From the IMG/VR virus record IMGVR_UViG_3300045996_001405, positions 1 to 26,867 of that record: a DNA stretch of 26,867 nucleotides, one strand, 5' to 3'. Source of the DNA: a virus. The notes beneath the pieces were generated by a model. It did no database searches. It had not been told where the DNA came from and worked only from the letters and a program-made list of their open reading frames with translations. Below are positions 26,387 through 26,867 of this stretch, in pieces (position 1 is the stretch's first letter; every line of letters starts with the position of its first letter). The translations under genes and the position numbers were made by a program.

Positions 26387-26867
26387 CGGGGTCTTCCTGG
26401 GGTGGGGTGGGCAGGGTGGGTGCTGGCTTCAGATACGGGGATCCTCGGCCGTTGGTCTGACGGTGAGCGATCTTGCGGCCCCAGGCGGTGGCCTTGTAGG
26501 CGGCGCCCATGGCGTCAGCCAGCTTGTTGACGGCCAGGTTCTTGGCCTCGTCCGCGTCGCGGGCGGCGGTGACTGCGGTGACGAACTCGTGCGCGAGGTC
26601 CTCGTCGGTCTCGAGCACCAGGTCCCGATCGATGTCGGGGTGCAGGGCGCGGATCACGGTGTACGTGGCGCCGTGCGCGTCGATGTCGGGAACCTCGTCG
26701 GCGGCGATCGAGTCGAGGAACTCCCGGGCCTCGGCGCGCACCAGGTCGATCTCCGCGGCGGTGGGGCGGATGACGTAGCCGCGGAACTCGAGGCCGGCGA
26801 GCAGCACGCCGACGTAGGCGGTGTCCAGGCCCAGGGTGTCGCACTGCCACACGACCTGCGCCCGGTA
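26364..26867 (-). CDS. YqaJ-like recombination exonuclease, C-terminal part only
   Basis: 168 codons are visible; the start is beyond the window. It opens YRAQVVWQCDTLGLDTAYVG and continues VLLAGLEFRGYVIRP, which is the block after the catalytic core in YqaJ/lambda-exonuclease-type proteins ('Q-x-Q-W-x-x-x-x-x-G' followed by a hydrophobic strand). A helical region and a Pro-rich end follow. The recT gene nearby supports a two-component exonuclease/annealase system. Catalytic residues lie outside the window. Confidence 0.7.
   Translation of the reverse strand, partial: YRAQVVWQCDTLGLDTAYVGVLLAGLEFRGYVIRPTAAEIDLVRAEAREFLDSIAADEVPDIDAHGATYTVIRALHPDIDRDLVLETDEDLAHEFVTAVTAARDADEAKNLAVNKLADAMGAAYKATAWGRKIAHRQTNGRGSPYLKPAPTLPTPPQEDPDAPTDTP

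Overview
The window is high-GC DNA dominated by phage genes, about 27 kb, and reads as part of a temperate siphophage, prophage or phage-plasmid of a high-GC actinobacterium. The GC richness, frequent GTG starts, start/stop overlaps (ATGA, GTGA, TGATG) and protein families support this; the genus cannot be fixed from sequence alone. Neither end is complete: a tail protein runs off the left edge and a recombination exonuclease off the right edge. No integrase, tRNA, rRNA, IS element or CRISPR array was seen. All but one gene lie on the minus strand, so transcription runs from high to low coordinates.

In transcription order: (1) 26867-23963, recombination: YqaJ-like exonuclease (partial), RecT annealing protein, small genes and a PD-(D/E)XK resolvase-like nuclease, closed by a strong hairpin at 23917-23948. 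(2) 23835-20690, small accessory genes, a papain-like protein with its motifs in an unusual order, and an SNase-like nuclease. (3) 20651-19814, a conserved unknown protein whose start codon lies in a perfect 11-bp inverted repeat, and a Cys-rich protein, closed by a hairpin at 19702-19742. (4) 19647-17109, replication: a lambda-O-like replisome organizer with a candidate origin inside its gene, and a DnaB/RepA-like helicase ATPase. (5) 17075-12393, a module like those of actinobacterial integrative conjugative elements: a TraSA/FtsK-type DNA translocase, small coupled genes, a LuxR-type HTH regulator, and two membrane proteins, one with a long Thr/Glu/Pro-rich tail. (6) 12360-11643, three small genes closed by a hairpin. 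(7) 11565-9585, a locally AT-rich island with a Cys-rich protein and an HNH endonuclease, then a GC-tract intergenic region (candidate packaging site), a holin-like protein and a secreted LysM-NlpC/P60 lysin. (8) A lone plus-strand small basic gene at 9404-9535. (9) 9315-1, the morphogenesis cluster: TerS, TerL, portal, two tiny membrane proteins, ClpP-type protease with fused scaffold, decoration protein, major capsid protein, head-tail connectors, tail terminator, tail tube protein.

The most interesting signals are a repeated palindrome, TAGCGC-NN-GCGCTA (two perfect and three degenerate copies), at the starts of five transcription units, in at least two cases overlapping a TTGCGC -35-like element of a promoter with 17-bp spacing; and an AICE-type conjugative translocase inside an otherwise phage-like genome. 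Together they suggest one regulon tying recombination, accessory, transfer-like and morphogenesis operons to a single element-encoded regulator.
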